NCBI RefSeq assembly: GCF_910588395.1
Contig: NZ_CAJUPA010000043.1
Coordinates: forward strand, 1-16,901
Direction: 5' to 3'
Length of the DNA stretch: 16,901 bases
Source: an uncultured Faecalibaculum sp.
GTDB lineage: Bacteria; Bacillota_I; Bacilli_A; Erysipelotrichales; Erysipelotrichaceae
Shown here one piece after another: positions 1-7,061 of the stretch. The translations under genes were made by a program, and so were the position numbers. The notes beneath the pieces are model-generated. The model was not told the origin of the DNA. It saw nothing but the letters and a program-made list of their open reading frames with translations, and did not search any database. How positions within the stretch are numbered: position 1 is the first letter of the stretch; every line of letters starts with the position of its first letter.

Positions 1-7
1 CTCACTT

Positions 8-35
8 ATAATACCACAGTCACAGGAGAATGCAA
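8..35 (-). promoter_or_regulatory. Candidate sigma-A promoter reading left out of the window
   Basis: On the minus strand TTGCAT (30-35) is followed after 16 bases by TATTAT (8-13). Both hexamers are close to the vegetative consensus. It would transcribe a gene lying beyond the left edge, so the target is unseen. The plus strand also reads TATAAT at 7-12, but without a matching -35. Confidence 0.4.
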
Positions 36-231
36 CCACTTTTTTGTTCTTTTTTTGCGATTTCCCATTTCACCTTACCATTAAGTGCAAATCGCGACGC
101 TTCGTGCAACTCCCGCTGCTTTCCCATGAAACCTCCAATCATTCAATGGAGACCCCACACATTCGATACAGGCTCCCGCCAATCATCTGCTGCCCGCATC
201 TCTCTCATGTCGCACCCTTTCCCCCTTTCCT

Positions 232-270
232 CATATCCGCCCTGCATATCCGTCCTGCATATCCGCCCTG
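232..270. repeat. Three tandem 13-bp repeats
   Basis: CATATCCGCCCTG occurs three times head to tail (232-244, 245-257, 258-270). The middle copy differs only by T for C at its ninth base. The array lies in the 345-base gene-free stretch at the left edge, about 75 bases before the first gene. Apart from this array and the left-edge promoter I see nothing else in 1-345; the short frames there have no ribosome binding site or protein-like composition. Confidence 0.8.
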
Positions 271-345
271 TCCAGGGATGGCCCTGTCATCCCCATCGGC
301 AGAAGACATCTTCTCTGCACGGTTACACTACTGTATGATGAAACC

Positions 346-1227
346 ATGACCAAAACCGAAATGCGAAAACTGCTGCGGATGATGCCAAAGGAACAGCTGG
401 AGACAGCGCTCATGGAGCTGTATTCCAGGCAGGAGAAGCCGAAAAAAGAAGTATTTGAACTGCTTCTGAAGGCAATAGCCGAAGAAAAACCGCTGCCGGA
501 GCGGCATGCGGCCGTTCCGGATACAAAAAACATCCGGAAGAAACTGGACAGATTCTATACCCGGATGTTTCAGGGGGGCTTTCTGCGCAGTCCCCGTGTC
601 AGGAGAAAGGCGAAGAAGGATCTGAAGGAGATGCTGGAGAGTCTGCTGCTGTGTCCGGAGACAAGCGTGGTATATCCGGATGCCTGTTCGGTGCTGGAGG
701 ATCTCTTTGCTGTTTCCTGTCCGTTTCTCAACAGCGATCTGTTCCCGGGGGAAAACGTCTATACCGTCTACCGGATGACGACAGATGATTTTTTCCGGAC
801 TGTCGCTTCGTTCATTCTCAAGTCCGGCTACACCCGGGATAATCTCAAAAGGCTGTCCAGTGCGACGTGTCTGGTGAACAGTTCCGATGATGCATTGTCT
901 TTGCATCTGCAGGAAATCCTGGTGTCGCTGCTGAAAAACGGCGATCTGCGGATGGAAATGCTGGAGATACTGGAGGACCGGATCCAGGCGGGTTACAGGC
1001 TGCAGGAAGCAGAGGGGCTGCTGGAACGGCTGTGTTTTCTGTACCTGCTGATCTGCGAAAAGGAGTTGTCTCTGGACCATGGTACCAGCTGGATCGACAG
1101 CGTGACGGATGAGCACAAAGGGCAGTCCCTTCTCCGGCGTTTTGAGCAGATCCGTTCTGAGGTGCAGAAGACGGATGCAGCCAATGGCTGGGCGGAGAAT
1201 GCCGTAACTGAGTACGACTGTATCTGA
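346..1227 (+). CDS. Hypothetical helical protein, DUF6155-like
   Basis: A 293-residue soluble, charged, mostly helical protein of unknown function. The N-terminus (MTKTEMRKLL, then a KEQLETALMELYS stretch) and the segment near residues 65-97 (DRFYTRMFQGGF then an RRKAKKDLKEML helix) resemble the DUF6155 family as I remember it; this is a weak, memory-based match. There are no transmembrane segments, signal peptide or catalytic motif. No Shine-Dalgarno sequence precedes the ATG. A TATGAT hexamer at 334-339 ends only six bases before the start, so the mRNA might be leaderless or nearly so. It stands alone: upstream is gene-free, and downstream it converges on the DUF1292 gene across a terminator. 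Confidence 0.7.
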   Translation: MTKTEMRKLLRMMPKEQLETALMELYSRQEKPKKEVFELLLKAIAEEKPLPERHAAVPDTKNIRKKLDRFYTRMFQGGFLRSPRVRRKAKKDLKEMLESLLLCPETSVVYPDACSVLEDLFAVSCPFLNSDLFPGENVYTVYRMTTDDFFRTVASFILKSGYTRDNLKRLSSATCLVNSSDDALSLHLQEILVSLLKNGDLRMEMLEILEDRIQAGYRLQEAEGLLERLCFLYLLICEKELSLDHGTSWIDSVTDEHKGQSLLRRFEQIRSEVQKTDAANGWAENAVTEYDCI

Positions 1228-1271
1228 TTTGCGTTGAGTGGGTATCGTGAATTGTATTGCATATTCAGCGG

Positions 1272-1299
1272 ATGACCGGCAGGCAGCCGGTCATTTTTT
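1272..1299 (+). terminator. Intrinsic terminator of the DUF6155-like gene
   Basis: A 9-bp perfect stem, ATGACCGGC (1272-1280) with GCCGGTCAT (1286-1294), a 5-base loop, then TTTTTT. It overlaps the stop codon of the convergent DUF1292 gene (1291-1293). On the minus strand the hairpin has no T-tract, so it appears one-directional. Confidence 0.85.
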
Positions 1300-1614
1300 G
1301 ATGGCCGAAGCGAGGTTCTTTTCAAAGCAGGTGCCTTCTGCGTGCTGTTTCCTGGCTTTGCGGGCAATGTAATCCGAGAAGACAGTGTTGATTTCTTCGG
1401 GATCGCTGAGGGCAATGAGGTATTCAGTGTCCGGGTCTTCTTTGTCTTTGACGGTCTGCATGAGCAGGATTGCGTCATCGTCCCGGAGTCCATTCCGGTA
1501 GGGGATGAGGATGATATAGTGTTTGTCCTGGCTGTCAAACCGGTCGCCGAATTCACATTCGATGCTGGATCCGTCTTCTCCCTGCAGCAGAATTGTCTCT
1601 TTTTCATCGTTCAT
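1291..1614 (-). CDS. DUF1292 family protein
   Basis: A 107-residue acidic protein matching the DUF1292 pattern known from Bacillota: a short N-terminal strand (ETILLQGEDGSSIECEF), the YIILIPY core near residues 33-39, an ILLMQTV strand and then an acidic loop before a final helix (DPEEINTVFSDYIARKARK, 71-89). The role of the family is unknown. The frame is open much further upstream, but the ATG at 1614 is chosen because AGGAGG sits seven bases before it. An extended -10 (TG-C-TATACT, -10 hexamer at 1660-1665) lies about 46 bases upstream and gives a short leader. It is monocistronic; in many relatives DUF1292 genes sit beside ruvX/alaS, which is not the case here. Confidence 0.88.
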   Translation of the reverse strand: MNDEKETILLQGEDGSSIECEFGDRFDSQDKHYIILIPYRNGLRDDDAILLMQTVKDKEDPDTEYLIALSDPEEINTVFSDYIARKARKQHAEGTCFEKNLASAIKK

Positions 1615-1659
1615 GTTGCGTGCCTCCTGTCTCCGGGTGTGCCGGAGGTTTCTGGCTGA

Positions 1660-1668
1660 AGTATAGCA
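1660..1668 (-). promoter_or_regulatory. Extended -10 promoter for the DUF1292 gene
   Basis: On the minus strand the bases read TGCTATACT, a TGn extended -10 element with a good TATACT hexamer. No convincing -35 is present, which is usual for extended -10 promoters. The expected start site lies about 40 bases before the DUF1292 start codon. Confidence 0.45.
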
Positions 1669-1692
1669 TGGGTGCGGCATACCCGGTGGGCT

Positions 1693-1779
1693 GGCACTGT
1701 CTGGTGGGACTGTCTGCGGGCACTGTCTGGTGGAGGGGCAGTCATCAGACTGCGGCCATATGCGGTCAGCGGTCATATG
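1693..1779. repeat. Short direct repeats upstream of rubredoxin
   Basis: GGCACTGTCTGGTGG occurs exactly twice (1693-1707 and 1719-1733), 26 bases apart. A second pair, GCGGCCATATG (1752-1762) and GCGGTCATATG (1769-1779), follows with a 17-base period and one mismatch. Both pairs lie in the intergenic region between the divergent DUF1292 and rubredoxin genes, and could be protein-binding sites or simple duplications. Confidence 0.5.
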
Positions 1780-1838
1780 AGACGGGAATTCTGCCTGGTC
1801 ATGGATAAAATGTGGCTGACAGGAAAGAAGGAAACAAC

Positions 1839-2288
1839 ATGAGCAACAAACTGGGACCGAAATATCAGTGCACGATCTGTCCTTACATCTACGATCCGGA
1901 AGCCGGCGACCCGACGCAGGGCATCCCTGCAGGGACACCCTTTGCAGATCTGCCGGATAACTGGACCTGCCCGATGTGCCATCATCCGAAGTCGGATTTC
2001 GTGGCAATCGAAGAAGTCATGGCCAATGACTCTGTCCAGGACCGGGAAACAATGGAAGCCATGGACATGGGCGTGGAGCTGACGAAGAAAGATGTGTACG
2101 TCTGCGATGTCTGCGGCTGGGAGTACGATCCGGAGCTGGGTCTGCCGGAGGCCGGCATTGAACCTGGCACGGCATTCGAGGACCTGCCGGATGACTTTGT
2201 CTGCCCGCTTTGCGGTGTACCGAAAAGTGCATTCACTGCCAGACAGATGGATACACCTGCCAGCGGCGAGGCTGTCACCAACGCCTGA
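1839..2288 (+). CDS. Two-domain rubredoxin
   Basis: A 149-residue protein with two tandem rubredoxin domains, small one-electron carriers that bind one iron through four cysteines. Domain 1 has CTIC (C11, C14) and CPMC (C44, C47); domain 2 has CDVC (C89, C92) and CPLC (C122, C125). Both keep the PGT-F-DLPD signature (G32-D40 and G110-D118) and the Y/W-DPE strand. An acidic helical linker of about 30 residues joins them. All eight iron ligands are present, so both sites should be functional. The ATG at 1839 is preferred over the upstream GTG at 1812 because GAAGGA lies about six bases before it. The gene is single; no rubrerythrin, flavodiiron protein or superoxide reductase partner is adjacent, so the redox partner is unknown. 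Confidence 0.95.
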   Translation: MSNKLGPKYQCTICPYIYDPEAGDPTQGIPAGTPFADLPDNWTCPMCHHPKSDFVAIEEVMANDSVQDRETMEAMDMGVELTKKDVYVCDVCGWEYDPELGLPEAGIEPGTAFEDLPDDFVCPLCGVPKSAFTARQMDTPASGEAVTNA

Positions 2289-2410
2289 GCCAGCAGGGCT
2301 GCAGCTGCGGGATCTGCTTCAGCCCTGACAGAATGCGGATGCGCTGCCGGATGACAACCACAGGATGCAGCCTGGCTGAAGCCTGCCTGACCTGAAAAGA
2401 ACAGAGAAAA

Positions 2411-2473
2411 ACAGCGGAATTCCCCGGACGCACAGTTTCTGTGCTGTCCGGCGGGGTTCCGCTGTCTGTTTTT
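2411..2473 (+). terminator. Convergent terminator after rubredoxin
   Basis: A long imperfect hairpin. Outer arms ACAGCGGAA (2411-2419) and TTCCGCTGT (2457-2465) pair perfectly, inner arms GCACAG (2430-2435) and CTGTGC (2439-2444) pair around a 3-base loop, with bulges between. TTTTT follows on the plus strand; on the minus strand the flank is also T-rich, so it can serve the convergent membrane-protein gene too. Confidence 0.8.
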
Positions 2474-2523
2474 CAGATCCTGCTGCTTTCCGGCTGCAGA
2501 CCATGCTCCGGCGCTCCGGACGC

Positions 2524-3639
2524 TTATTCTCCTTCTTCTGCAGCAGCTGCAGCCAGGGTCAGGTCGCCGGGTTTCACCCAGCCGGCTTTGACCACCAGGC
2601 TGTGGATCAGGGGACAGATCACAGCCGGCAGCGCGATGGAAATCAGCAGCAGGCCCAGCCAGTCAGAGGCTGTGATGGCGCTGCGAATGCCCTGGGCCAT
2701 TTCCTGAGCCCAGCCGCTGTATACGCCAATGGGGCCCACCATGCCGCAGGTTCCCATGCCGCTGGATACCGCCGGTCCATTCATTTCCAGACCGAACAGG
2801 CAGGTGGCGATGGGGCCGGTGATCATGCTGGTGACAATGGGAGCAATCCAGATACGGGGATTTTTCACGATATTGCCCATCTGCAGCATGCTGGTGCCCA
2901 GTCCCTGGGACACCAGACCCCCCAGGCCGTTTTCCTTCCAGCTCATCACCGCAAATCCCACCATCTGCGCACAGCAGCCGGCCAGAGCCGCGCCGCCGGC
3001 CAGACCCGTGAGTCCCAGAGCGGCACAAATCGCTGCACTGGAGATCGGCAGTGTCAGGGCGATGCCCATGAACGCCGATACCAGGATGCCCATGAGCAGC
3101 GGCTGCAGGGTGGTGGCCCACATGATGAAGGTACCGGTCTGCATCGCGGCCTGGCCAATGGCCGGTGCAAACCAGCTGGAGAGCAGAATGCCGGTGAAAA
3201 TCGTGACAACCGGAGTCACCAGGATATCCACTTTCGTTTCTCCTGAAACCGCCTTGCCCAGTTCGGCAGCCACAATGGCAATGAGATAGACAGCCAGAGG
3301 ACCTCCGGCGCCTCCCAGCGCATTGGCAGCAAAACCCACGGTGATCAGGGAAAAGAGCACCAGTGCCGGAGCCTTCAGGGCATACCCGATGGCAGCTGCC
3401 ATGGCCGGTCCGCTCATGGCGCTGGCCAGACCGCCGATAGTGTATTCCGTCCCGCCGATCACCGCCACAGGCTGTGTCAGCAGGGCAATGTTCAGCTGTG
3501 TGCCCAGCGTGTTGATGATCGTGCCGATCAGCAGCGAGGCAAACAGGCCCTGGGCCATGGCGCTCATGGCATCAATGCCGTAGCGTTTCAGCGACACTTC
3601 GATGTTCTTGCGCTGCAGAAACGAGATAACTGTATCCAT
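2524..3639 (-). CDS. PfoR / PTS_EIIC_2-type membrane protein
   Basis: A 371-residue, very hydrophobic integral membrane protein with about nine or ten predicted spans. Long Gly/Ala-rich segments (ANALGGAGGPLAVYL, TLPISSAAICAALGLTGLAGG, FGLEMNGPAVSSGMGTCGMVGP) match the family described as PTS_EIIC_2 or 'putative toxin regulator PfoR' (COG3641). Members resemble the sugar-transporting IIC subunit of the phosphotransferase system but usually have no linked IIA/IIB, and their substrate is unproven. None is linked here either. The ATG at 3639 is chosen because AGGAAGG lies nine bases upstream; an in-frame start 15 codons earlier adds a charged, non-membrane tail. It is divergent from the MFS exporter with 103 bases between them. 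Confidence 0.88.
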   Translation of the reverse strand: MDTVISFLQRKNIEVSLKRYGIDAMSAMAQGLFASLLIGTIINTLGTQLNIALLTQPVAVIGGTEYTIGGLASAMSGPAMAAAIGYALKAPALVLFSLITVGFAANALGGAGGPLAVYLIAIVAAELGKAVSGETKVDILVTPVVTIFTGILLSSWFAPAIGQAAMQTGTFIMWATTLQPLLMGILVSAFMGIALTLPISSAAICAALGLTGLAGGAALAGCCAQMVGFAVMSWKENGLGGLVSQGLGTSMLQMGNIVKNPRIWIAPIVTSMITGPIATCLFGLEMNGPAVSSGMGTCGMVGPIGVYSGWAQEMAQGIRSAITASDWLGLLLISIALPAVICPLIHSLVVKAGWVKPGDLTLAAAAAEEGE

Positions 3640-3712
3640 AATCAGACACCTTCCTTTTCGGTCTGATTTTACGCTTGCAGTCACATCAGGGGAATAGTGG
3701 GATTGGTTTTTC

Positions 3713-3718
3713 TATAAT
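3713..3718 (+). promoter_or_regulatory. -10 element for the MFS transporter
   Basis: A perfect TATAAT hexamer ends 24 bases before the MFS start codon, with a strong ribosome binding site (AAGGAGGAG) between. No clear TTGACA-like -35 is found at 16-18 bases, so activation by a regulator is possible. The divergent gene may use TAAAAT at 3666-3671 on the minus strand. Confidence 0.45.
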
Positions 3719-3742
3719 TAAGCCTGAATAAGGAGGAGTTTT

Positions 3743-5155
3743 ATGTCTACCGTAACTGATTCACAAAGAAGCAAAGTCATGCTTGGCTGCTACTTTGTCA
3801 TGTTTACGATTGCCGCCTATGGCCTGTCACTGGCCACGATTCAGCAGCCGATGCTGAACAACATGGGCGGCGGTTCCTATTTCTCGCTGGTCACCATCAT
3901 TGCCGCCATCTGCATGACGATCATGACCCCCATCGGCGGTCGTCTGATTGATGGACTTGGCAACCGGAAAGTCACCCTGTACTGCGGTGTGATTTCCCTG
4001 GTATCCGGTCTGATCATGGCCTTCATTCCCAACCTGTGGGTATTCCTGGTCATGCGGATCGTGTTCTCCATGGCACAGGGCGCCATGTCCAGTGTGCCGT
4101 TCATCATTGCCGCCGAGATCAATCCCCGGGAAGAACAGAACAAAATCTTCGGTCTGCTGGCCACCATCGTGGCTATTGGCAGTTTCGTCGGTTCCTGGCT
4201 GGCGGGCATTCTGGTTCAGAACAACCTGATGTGGGTGGCTGTTGCCTTCCCCTGCCTGTTCCTGGCACCTGGTGTCTGGCTGATTGTCAAGTACATGTTC
4301 AATGATGCCCACGAAGGCGGCATGCAGCTTGACTGGCTGGGCATGATCCTGCTGTCCGTATGTCTGTCCACGCTGCTGCTGTCCATGAACTTCGGTGCCA
4401 AGATGGGCTGGTTCAACGGCTGGATCATGACCGGCAACCTGGTGGGACTGAGTTCCCTGCTGGCGTTTGTCTTCTGGGAGAACCGGGTGGCTGTGCCCCT
4501 GATTCCCATGACTCTGTTCAAAAACAAGGAATACGTCCTGCTGCTGGCCATCACCTTCATCACCGTGTTCTACACCATCGCCATCAACAGCTATCTGCCT
4601 ATGGCCGTTCAGGATATCCTGCAGGCCGGTGCATCCGCTTCCGGATCCCTGCAGCTGCCCAAGACCATCGTGCTGATTCTGGTCCCCACGGCGTTTGGTA
4701 TCTGGGTCTCCAAAAAGCAGTCCCACACCTGGATGGCGCTGGCTCTGGCCTGCATCTTTGTCATCATTCCCTGTGCCCTGCTGGTATTCGTAGGCATTCA
4801 CATGCCGATCTGGTTCATCATGCTGATGGTTGGTCTGACGGGTATTGCGGATGCATTCCGTTCTGTAGCCGCCACCCCGGCTGCACAGCAGGTGCTGAAG
4901 CCTTCTGATCTGGGTATCGGTACGTCGATGATCGGGTTCATCATCACGCTGTCCAACTCCATTGCCGCCACAGTGGATGGCATCGCCTATGACTCTCTGT
5001 CTGCTGCAACGCCGGGTATCGTGGGCATGACCCAGGGTGTGGACACCACTTTCCTGATCTCCGCCGGTGTGGCTGTGATCGGCCTGCTGCTGGTTGTGCT
5101 GTTCTTCCGTCCGATTGCCGACAAGAAGGCAAAAGCCCAGAAAGCTGCCAGGTAA
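3743..5155 (+). CDS. MFS transporter, DHA2 drug:proton antiporter type
   Basis: A 470-residue major facilitator with 14 or so hydrophobic segments, the layout of the DHA2 (EmrB/QacA) branch of drug exporters. The MFS motif A loop GGRLIDGLGNRK (65-76) follows the second span. Further on is the motif B-like R104 in FLVMRIVFSMAQGAM and the glycine-rich motif C-like GSFVGSWLAGIL region. It should sit in the cytoplasmic membrane and exchange substrate for protons; the substrate is unknown. Start ATG has a strong AAGGAGG eight bases upstream. The C-terminus is short and basic (KKAKAQKAAR). No TetR or MarR regulator is adjacent; the divergent neighbour is the PfoR-like membrane protein. Length fits the family. 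Confidence 0.92.
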   Translation: MSTVTDSQRSKVMLGCYFVMFTIAAYGLSLATIQQPMLNNMGGGSYFSLVTIIAAICMTIMTPIGGRLIDGLGNRKVTLYCGVISLVSGLIMAFIPNLWVFLVMRIVFSMAQGAMSSVPFIIAAEINPREEQNKIFGLLATIVAIGSFVGSWLAGILVQNNLMWVAVAFPCLFLAPGVWLIVKYMFNDAHEGGMQLDWLGMILLSVCLSTLLLSMNFGAKMGWFNGWIMTGNLVGLSSLLAFVFWENRVAVPLIPMTLFKNKEYVLLLAITFITVFYTIAINSYLPMAVQDILQAGASASGSLQLPKTIVLILVPTAFGIWVSKKQSHTWMALALACIFVIIPCALLVFVGIHMPIWFIMLMVGLTGIADAFRSVAATPAAQQVLKPSDLGIGTSMIGFIITLSNSIAATVDGIAYDSLSAATPGIVGMTQGVDTTFLISAGVAVIGLLLVVLFFRPIADKKAKAQKAAR

Positions 5156-5243
5156 GGTCAAAAGGTTTCAGGCAAACGGCTAAAGGCCGGTTTGGAAACA
5201 CGTTACAATACATACAGTCAAAGACTGAAGGAGGCTTATACCT

Positions 5244-5525
5244 ATGTCTGATAAAATCGTAGTGGATGAGCAGAAATCTCTGCTGGATGGACAGATCGAT
5301 TCTGTCGAAGAAATCAAGGAGCACCTGATCAAAGCCATGTCCGTTCTGGATCTCGTGGTCAGCTCCCTGGAGAAGAAGGAAGCCGCAATCAAGGACGATG
5401 ACATCGCCAGCGAACTGAATGCGATCGTATCCGTGTATGACAACCTGGATACAGCCTTCACGGAAGCCAGTGCCATTGGCCGGTTCCTGAAGGATCAGCA
5501 GACAGTGGATGCGGACAACGAATAA
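5244..5525 (+). CDS. Small acidic helical protein, unknown
   Basis: A 93-residue, acidic, cysteine-free protein that looks fully helical with heptad-like spacing (IDSVEEIKEHLIKAMSVLDL, then LEKKEAAIKDDDIASELNAI). It has no signal peptide or membrane segment. I do not recognise a family; a coiled-coil adaptor or regulator is possible. The start is well supported by AAGGAGG eight to nine bases upstream. It lies 88 bases after the MFS gene. A TACAAT hexamer at 5204-5209 suggests its own promoter, although the -35 is poor. A clear terminator follows 12 bases after the stop codon. Confidence 0.8.
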   Translation: MSDKIVVDEQKSLLDGQIDSVEEIKEHLIKAMSVLDLVVSSLEKKEAAIKDDDIASELNAIVSVYDNLDTAFTEASAIGRFLKDQQTVDADNE

Positions 5526-5537
5526 TTCCGACTCCGA

Positions 5538-5567
5538 AAAAGCACCCTGCACGGGTGCTTTTCTTTT
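5538..5567 (+). terminator. Intrinsic terminator
   Basis: A 10-bp perfect stem, AAAAGCACCC (5538-5547) with GGGTGCTTTT (5553-5562), a 5-base loop TGCAC, and a T-rich tail (TTTTCTTTT). It ends the transcript of the small acidic protein, and probably of the MFS gene. Confidence 0.9.
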
Positions 5568-5646
5568 GCCCGGCTGTACTGCCCCAGAAGCTGCAGACAT
5601 CTGGAAAAGATGGTATCAGGCTGAACGGCTGTACAGATTCATGCGC

Positions 5647-5688
5647 AAAAAGAGCAGACTTTGCCAAAAGGCATGGAGTCTGCTCTTT
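5647..5688 (-). terminator. Terminator of the NlpC/P60 gene
   Basis: A 12-bp stem, AAAGAGCAGACT (5649-5660) with AGTCTGCTCTTT (5677-5688), with an inner TGCC-AAAA-GGCA hairpin. On the minus strand the stem runs into TTTTT. It lies about 28 bases after the stop codon of the cell-wall hydrolase gene; the plus-strand side is also T-rich, so it may act both ways. Confidence 0.85.
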
Positions 5689-5715
5689 GTTTTCATGATT
5701 GTCCGATGATCCGGA

Positions 5716-6849
5716 TCAGGCAACGACCTGAATGTAGGTTGTGGATACAGCACCGGGCAGGTAGGCAGAAGCCACGATGGTCTGGCCATCAAAGTTTCCA
5801 TGCACAGCCATGCCATTGCCGATGTAAATCGCAATGTGGTCCTGACCGCGACCGCCCTGGTTGTAGTAAATCAGGTTGCCGGCAACCGGCGTATCGGTTA
5901 CGTAGCCATACTGCGTGTACTGATCGGGCCATACCACACCCGCTGCCACACCGGCGTTGTTCAGAGCCGCTGTGGCCACTTCGGTGCACTGCCAGCCGTT
6001 GGTCACGCCCACCAGGTTCATGGCGGCATTCACGATGTTCTGATTCAGCTGGTCATACTGTCCGCCGGGCTGTACAGGTGTTTCCGGTTCCACCGGTGCT
6101 TCGGGCACAACCGGAGTTTCCGGCTGTACTGGCACTTCCGGAGCTGGCTCTGCCGGGATTTCGGGCACCGCAGGTGCTTCCGGTTCCACCGGGGTTTCAG
6201 GCACAACCGGAGTTTCCGGCTGCACAGGCACTTCCGGGGCGGGTTCAGCGGGGAGTTCGGGCACCGCAGGTGCTTCCGGTTCTGCCGGTGTTTCCGGCTG
6301 TACCGGTGCTTCCACTTCGGGCTCTGCCGGAATCACAGGTGTTTCAGGCTGTGCCGGTGTCTCGGGCACAACCGGGGTTTCCGGTTCTGCCGGTACTTCC
6401 GCTTCAGGCTCTGCCGGAATCACAGGTGCTGCCGGTTCTGCCGGTGTTTCGGACACAGCCGGTACTTCCGTTTCAGCTTCAGGCGCTTCCATAGCGGCTT
6501 CTTCCTCAGCCTCCATGGAGAAAGCCTGCACTGCTTCCTCTCCCTGTGCTTCTTCCACAGTCTTCCGGATGTTCTCCTTCAGATCTGTGCTGATCATGCT
6601 GGAAGCCTGTGCCGTCACAGCCTGCGCGGTTCTGGCTGTATCCAGGGAACCGGTTTCGTCAAAATAATAGTTCTCGCCGTCGATTTCCTGCCAGCCTGTG
6701 GCCAGGTGACCGGATTCAGTCACGTATTTGTCATCCTCTGTCCAGCCAGGTTTCAGTTCCATGGCCATGACGGTACCTGCAACAGGCAGCAGCGTCGCTG
6801 TGCAGAGGATCCCTGCTATTTTTGTACTGTTGTTTTCAAGAAAATTCAT
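5716..6849 (-). CDS. Secreted NlpC/P60-type cell-wall hydrolase with Pro/Glu repeat linker
   Basis: A 377-residue exported protein that should cleave peptidoglycan peptides. Residues 1-29 form a signal peptide with cleavage probably after VMA. Residues about 35-70 hold a single choline/cell-wall-binding-like repeat (TGWQEIDGENYYFDETGSL). Residues 110-262 are a Pro/Glu/Val-rich linker. The C-terminal domain (about 265-377) is NlpC/P60-like: Cys288 in WQCTEVATAAL, His338 in DHIAIYIGNG and His350 in AVHG would be the catalytic triad. The ATG at 6849 is chosen over an in-frame TTG four codons upstream because GGAGG lies five bases before it. A candidate promoter and structured leader lie upstream. 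A CHAP-type amidase is a less likely alternative. Confidence 0.9.
   Translation of the reverse strand: MNFLENNSTKIAGILCTATLLPVAGTVMAMELKPGWTEDDKYVTESGHLATGWQEIDGENYYFDETGSLDTARTAQAVTAQASSMISTDLKENIRKTVEEAQGEEAVQAFSMEAEEEAAMEAPEAETEVPAVSETPAEPAAPVIPAEPEAEVPAEPETPVVPETPAQPETPVIPAEPEVEAPVQPETPAEPEAPAVPELPAEPAPEVPVQPETPVVPETPVEPEAPAVPEIPAEPAPEVPVQPETPVVPEAPVEPETPVQPGGQYDQLNQNIVNAAMNLVGVTNGWQCTEVATAALNNAGVAAGVVWPDQYTQYGYVTDTPVAGNLIYYNQGGRGQDHIAIYIGNGMAVHGNFDGQTIVASAYLPGAVSTTYIQVVA
6082..6273 (-). repeat. Two 96-bp tandem repeats encoding a 32-residue Pro/Glu unit
   Basis: Residues 193-224 and 225-256 of the P60 protein are near-identical copies of a 32-residue unit beginning APAVPE and ending PVEPE, differing at two positions (L/I and T/A). 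At DNA level the copies are 96 bp and carry several synonymous changes, so the duplication is not brand new. Shorter degenerate PETPxxPE units fill 6274-6480. Arrays of this type often vary in copy number between strains. Confidence 0.9.
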
Positions 6850-6907
6850 AATATCCTCCAATATCTTTCGTATATCTGTATTTTCAGAATCATTTCCAAT
6901 GTGGTAT

Positions 6908-6928
6908 CCGCTGCACGTGCACCAGCGG
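6908..6928 (-). promoter_or_regulatory. Hairpin in the 5' leader of the P60 gene
   Basis: A 6-bp GC-only stem, CCGCTG (6908-6913) with CAGCGG (6923-6928), and a 9-base loop containing the palindrome GTGCAC. It lies in the roughly 90-base untranslated leader between the candidate promoter and the GGAGG site. I compared the leader with the known riboswitch signatures I remember, including the c-di-AMP (ydaO) class often found before such hydrolases, and saw no match. Confidence 0.4.
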
Positions 6929-6945
6929 CGCTATGCAACTCGGTC

Positions 6946-6974
6946 AGTATCTCATGAAGTTAACCCTGGTTCAA
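6946..6974 (-). promoter_or_regulatory. Candidate promoter of the P60 gene
   Basis: On the minus strand TTGAAC (6969-6974) is followed after exactly 17 bases by GATACT (6946-6951). The start site would lie near 6939, giving a leader of about 90 bases that includes a GC-rich hairpin. Confidence 0.45.
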
Positions 6975-7024
6975 TCAACGTCCGATGCTTTGTGACGCAG
7001 CGGCATATCTGTCACCACAAAGCA

Positions 7025-7052
7025 AGAAAAAAAGCGTCTGGATCAGACGCTT
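7025..7052 (-). terminator. Intrinsic terminator of the 122-residue hypothetical gene
   Basis: A 9-bp perfect stem, AAGCGTCTG (7032-7040) with CAGACGCTT (7044-7052), with a 3-base loop. On the minus strand it runs into TTTTTTT. It starts about 10 bases after the stop codon of the upstream gene. Confidence 0.9.
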
Positions 7053-7061
7053 GGCTGCAGC

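Noticed and set aside
232..270. CRISPR array
   Set aside because: The repeats are only 13 bp and directly abutting, with no spacers, so this is a simple tandem repeat.
30..349. Two overlapping plus-strand frames of about 100 codons at the left edge
   Set aside because: Neither has a ribosome site or protein-like composition; they overlap each other and one runs into the start of the next gene.
3827..5161. A 444-codon minus-strand frame antisense to the MFS gene
   Set aside because: Its translation is rich in His, Gln, Asp and Gly with no membrane or domain pattern, while the plus strand encodes a clear transporter.
5800..6957. A 385-codon plus-strand frame rich in Phe, Arg, Cys and His over the P60 gene
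   Set aside because: It is the antisense reading of the Pro/Glu repeats; the signal peptide and catalytic motifs are on the minus strand.
6850..7024. c-di-AMP (ydaO) riboswitch before the P60 gene
   Set aside because: This class is common before such hydrolases, but the conserved blocks I remember are not present.
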